Positions 53,851-56,065 of a stretch of DNA of 56,065 nucleotides are shown piece by piece (position 1 is the stretch's first letter; every line of letters begins with the position of its first letter). Below the pieces are notes generated by a model. The model was not told where the DNA came from and did no database searches. It saw nothing but the letters and a program-made list of their open reading frames with translations. The stretch is from Triparma columacea. Lineage: Eukaryota > Sar > Bolidophyceae > Parmales > Triparmaceae. The position numbers and the translations under genes are program-made. The stretch covers positions 6,698 to 62,762 of the forward strand of contig BRYA01000001.1 of the NCBI GenBank assembly GCA_030267965.1, in the 5' to 3' direction.

Positions 53851-56065
53851 ATGAGCTGGCGGGTCCAACACGCCTCCGGACGTCCGTCCTTGCATGCTCA
53901 CCGGGAGGGGGAGGAGGAGGGGTCGTCTAGCGAAGAGGGGGGGGACTTTGACAACCAAACAAGGTCAACATTCCGAGGGGGTTTAAGCTCAGATAGTCTT
54001 GGACCGTCAGGAACGCTCCAGAGTAGGTCGTTCCCGGTCATCTCCAGCCGGGGGAGGGGTCCTGCGGCCCCGCCGAGGATCGTTCCGAGCTTTCAGGTCA
54101 AGGCAAGGAGAAAAGTGTTGGAGACACTCGCAAAGTGGGAGAAAGCTGTTGAGGAAGACGGAAGGAAGAAACGGAGGGGTGTAGTGGGTAACGATGTGAA
54201 CGTACTACACCACCGAGCGAAGTATGTGCGCGACACCACGCCTGAGTATTCAACGAGAATTGCAAAGCACGCTGTTCCTCTGTTGAACCCACCGGCCTAT
54301 GAGTGTGAGCTCCCAAGCATCGGGGGTGGGGGGCGTGGGATTAGACTGTATAGTCCGAGGAGTTTTGACAGGCCCAAGCGGACTCCTTACGTGGAGCCTG
54401 CTGTTACACCACCTCAGAGACTGTCAACTCCAGAGTTTCGGGCTGCAATCAATTTCAAGCTGGGTCCGGAGGCACCTCTTATGTGGAACACGATCAAGGC
54501 CGCTAAGAAGAACTACAGAGATGAGTGGGGTGGCGAGGTCAGGGGGCAGACGAGGCAGCTGGCCTACCGTTACATGAGGTACATTCACGGGTCTAAGGAT
54601 TTTTCTGATGAGACCCTCCGGGAGTACATGCGGCAGCAGAGAGAGCTGAAGGCTGAAAGGGAAAAGGGGAAGAAGAAGCACGAAAATGTGCTGGCCGGGA
54701 TTATTAGGGAGGCCCTTGAGACGGAGGAGGTCGCGGGGATTGAGTTCAACAGGGACTTCATAACTGAGGAACAGTTGAAGCTCATCATGTTGAAGGCGGC
54801 CACCTCGAGCGACCAGCTCGAGCTCTTTTGGCTCCTTTTGGAGGAAGTCGTTGAGGAATTTTTGTATAATAAGGATGTCGTCGATTGTAAGCGTTTGGTG
54901 GAGGCCGAAGTCGTTCAGAAGTTTAGCGACGAGCTTTATGATTTAGAGCCGATCCTCTCGACGTTCACGCTCCGCCAGCTTAGGGCTGAGCTGAAGCGGT
55001 ATGGAAAGGAGGAGTCGGAGTTCAGAGCGAAGCTACTTGCACTTCCGAGCGTAGAAAGTCAGGCGGTTCGGGGGTTGCTGCGCAAGAAATGCCTGATTGA
55101 AATTCTCTTGGAGCAGAGGAAAGTTCACGGCATCTTGGGGAAGGGCGAGGTGGTCAAGGCGGTGATGCTGCCTTGGACGAGGATCATTAGGACTGGAACA
55201 GCGAGCGAGGACAGTGAGGGGGAGGGGGGGGCGTGGGAGAGGAGGAGGCGAAGATTCGAAAATAAGATGAGAGCAAAGGAGAGGAAGGAGGGGGGGGGAG
55301 GGGGGGGGGAGCAAGAAGGGGAAAGAGAAGACGATTTCTTCGAGGACAAGGAGAAGGTTTTCATCGATCCTTTTGTGAGGAAAGAGCTCGTCGAGGCCCT
55401 GTTGGAAAAGCACAAAACAGCGAACGAACTAAGAGGCGTTATGAGGGCATTCAAGGTGGACACGAAGACGCCAGGCTTAAGGGGCAAGGAAAGGATGGTA
55501 AAGATGGCCAACAACCTGGTCGATACGGTGAGCAAGAATGACGACTTATTCAGGGCTTGGAAGGCTGTACTGCTGCAGGGGAGGCACAAGATCGAAAGCG
55601 ACGTCACGGACGATTTGTTAATGATGCAGAAAACCGTTCCTGGGAGCCGAGGGCTCAACAGCAGGGGGCTCGGGAGCAGGAGGAGGGGCAGCAGCAGGTT
55701 GAAGCTGAGGCCGAAGAGTGGGGCCTGGCGGCCTGATGGGCGATGGGAGGATGACTTTCAGAGGCCCGGGAGCGAGATGAGCGACTGGGTCAAGGTGAAG
55801 AGGGAGGATGGAGGGGAGGAGTGGAGGAACAAGGTTACTGGGGAGATCATACCTATCCACATGTTCTTCAGTCCAGAGAGCGAGCCAGGAGGCTTTGGGG
55901 TCGATTACCTGGAGACCTTGCTGAGCAGGGGCGTCAGTCTCCCGCTCGGTGAGGGGGGGGTTGAGGGGGGGGGGGGTTGGAAGGACGCGGGGTTCGAGCC
56001 TAGGCCGACCACTAGTCAAAGCGACTACGATGATGATTTTGAGGAATATTTCAGAAAGAGGCGGC
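53851..56065 (+). CDS. Unrecognised large charged protein, 3' end beyond the window
   Basis: An open frame of at least 738 codons starts at ATG 53851 and reaches the window edge without a stop or intron. The N-terminal 100 residues are disordered (MSWRVQHASGRPSLHAHREG onward). Then come mainly charged helices such as VLETLAKWEKAVEEDG, DEWGGEVRGQTRQLAYRYMR, EREKGKKKHENVLAGIIREA and TLRQLRAELKRYGKEESEF. A WW-like fragment (DWVKVKREDGGEEWRNKVTG) appears near residue 645. Two G-rich stretches (about 55290-55310 and 55957-55978) encode glycine runs. I recognise no catalytic domain. Codon use and composition match neighbouring genes, and the absence of stops over 2.2 kb makes a real gene very likely. 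Confidence 0.75.
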   Translation, partial: MSWRVQHASGRPSLHAHREGEEEGSSSEEGGDFDNQTRSTFRGGLSSDSLGPSGTLQSRSFPVISSRGRGPAAPPRIVPSFQVKARRKVLETLAKWEKAVEEDGRKKRRGVVGNDVNVLHHRAKYVRDTTPEYSTRIAKHAVPLLNPPAYECELPSIGGGGRGIRLYSPRSFDRPKRTPYVEPAVTPPQRLSTPEFRAAINFKLGPEAPLMWNTIKAAKKNYRDEWGGEVRGQTRQLAYRYMRYIHGSKDFSDETLREYMRQQRELKAEREKGKKKHENVLAGIIREALETEEVAGIEFNRDFITEEQLKLIMLKAATSSDQLELFWLLLEEVVEEFLYNKDVVDCKRLVEAEVVQKFSDELYDLEPILSTFTLRQLRAELKRYGKEESEFRAKLLALPSVESQAVRGLLRKKCLIEILLEQRKVHGILGKGEVVKAVMLPWTRIIRTGTASEDSEGEGGAWERRRRRFENKMRAKERKEGGGGGGEQEGEREDDFFEDKEKVFIDPFVRKELVEALLEKHKTANELRGVMRAFKVDTKTPGLRGKERMVKMANNLVDTVSKNDDLFRAWKAVLLQGRHKIESDVTDDLLMMQKTVPGSRGLNSRGLGSRRRGSSRLKLRPKSGAWRPDGRWEDDFQRPGSEMSDWVKVKREDGGEEWRNKVTGEIIPIHMFFSPESEPGGFGVDYLETLLSRGVSLPLGEGGVEGGGGWKDAGFEPRPTTSQSDYDDDFEEYFRKRR

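Noticed and set aside
1..56065. CRISPR arrays, bacterial operons, rRNA or tRNA genes
   Set aside because: No array-like spaced repeats, Shine-Dalgarno-led gene strings, rRNA stretches or tRNA box sequences were seen. Spliceosomal introns show the DNA is eukaryotic.

Overview
The window reads as nuclear DNA of a eukaryotic alga, most likely a photosynthetic stramenopile. My best guess is a bolidophyte/Parmales-type or diatom-related picoalga, but the lineage call is inference. Supporting signs: 32 short introns can be placed with preserved reading phase, most with GTGAG donors. Two proteins carry a signal peptide followed by a phenylalanine-led transit peptide (NSLA|F and AHA|F), the plastid import signal of algae with complex red plastids. 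Start-domain proteins, BspA-like leucine-rich repeats, FG-GAP/Calx-beta adhesins and beta-helix proteins also fit. Genes sit on both strands with no operon logic. Convergent 3' ends are only about 100 bp apart and one head-to-head pair is separated by 201 bp. One 78-bp run of N is present at 19151-19228.

Layout. 1-2551 (-): large START-like lipid-binding protein, 3' part outside the window. 3308-6160 (+): Cache plus 7TM class C GPCR-like receptor. 6213-8023 (-): WD40 protein with a hydrophobic tail. 8107-11434 (-): CAMK-like kinase with huge insertions. 11985-13244 and 13933-15069 (-): two paralogous BspA-type LRR proteins. 15300-15951 (+): RBX1-type RING protein. 16055-18016 (-): multi-span membrane protein. 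18450-19783 (+): WW-like protein broken by the gap. 20168-20749 (+): plastid nitroreductase. 20883-24180 (-): WW-WW coiled-coil protein, head-to-head with 24382-28880 (+), an LRR/IQ/WW/B-box protein. 28977-29823 (-): AP-1 sigma adaptin. 30380-32493 (+): plastid RelA/SpoT homologue. 32592-33636 (-): glutaminyl cyclase. 33781-34983 (-): secreted beta-helix protein. 35224-37916 (-): EF-hand protein. 38213-50762 (+): a 4010-residue secreted adhesin-like protein, mostly in one 10.6-kb exon. 50901-53694 (-): membrane-anchored double beta-helix protein. 53851-end (+): unrecognised large protein, open at the window edge.

How genes relate. There is no shared pathway, but themes recur. Signalling: the Cache-7TM receptor, kinase, EF-hand protein and RSH. 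Cell surface and secretion: both beta-helix proteins, the giant FG-GAP/Calx-beta protein, glutaminyl cyclase and AP-1 sigma, concentrated in 29-54 kb. Scaffolding by WW domains: three genes between 18 and 29 kb. Gene models were assembled by hand from splice signals, phase and homology. No expression data or database search supports them.
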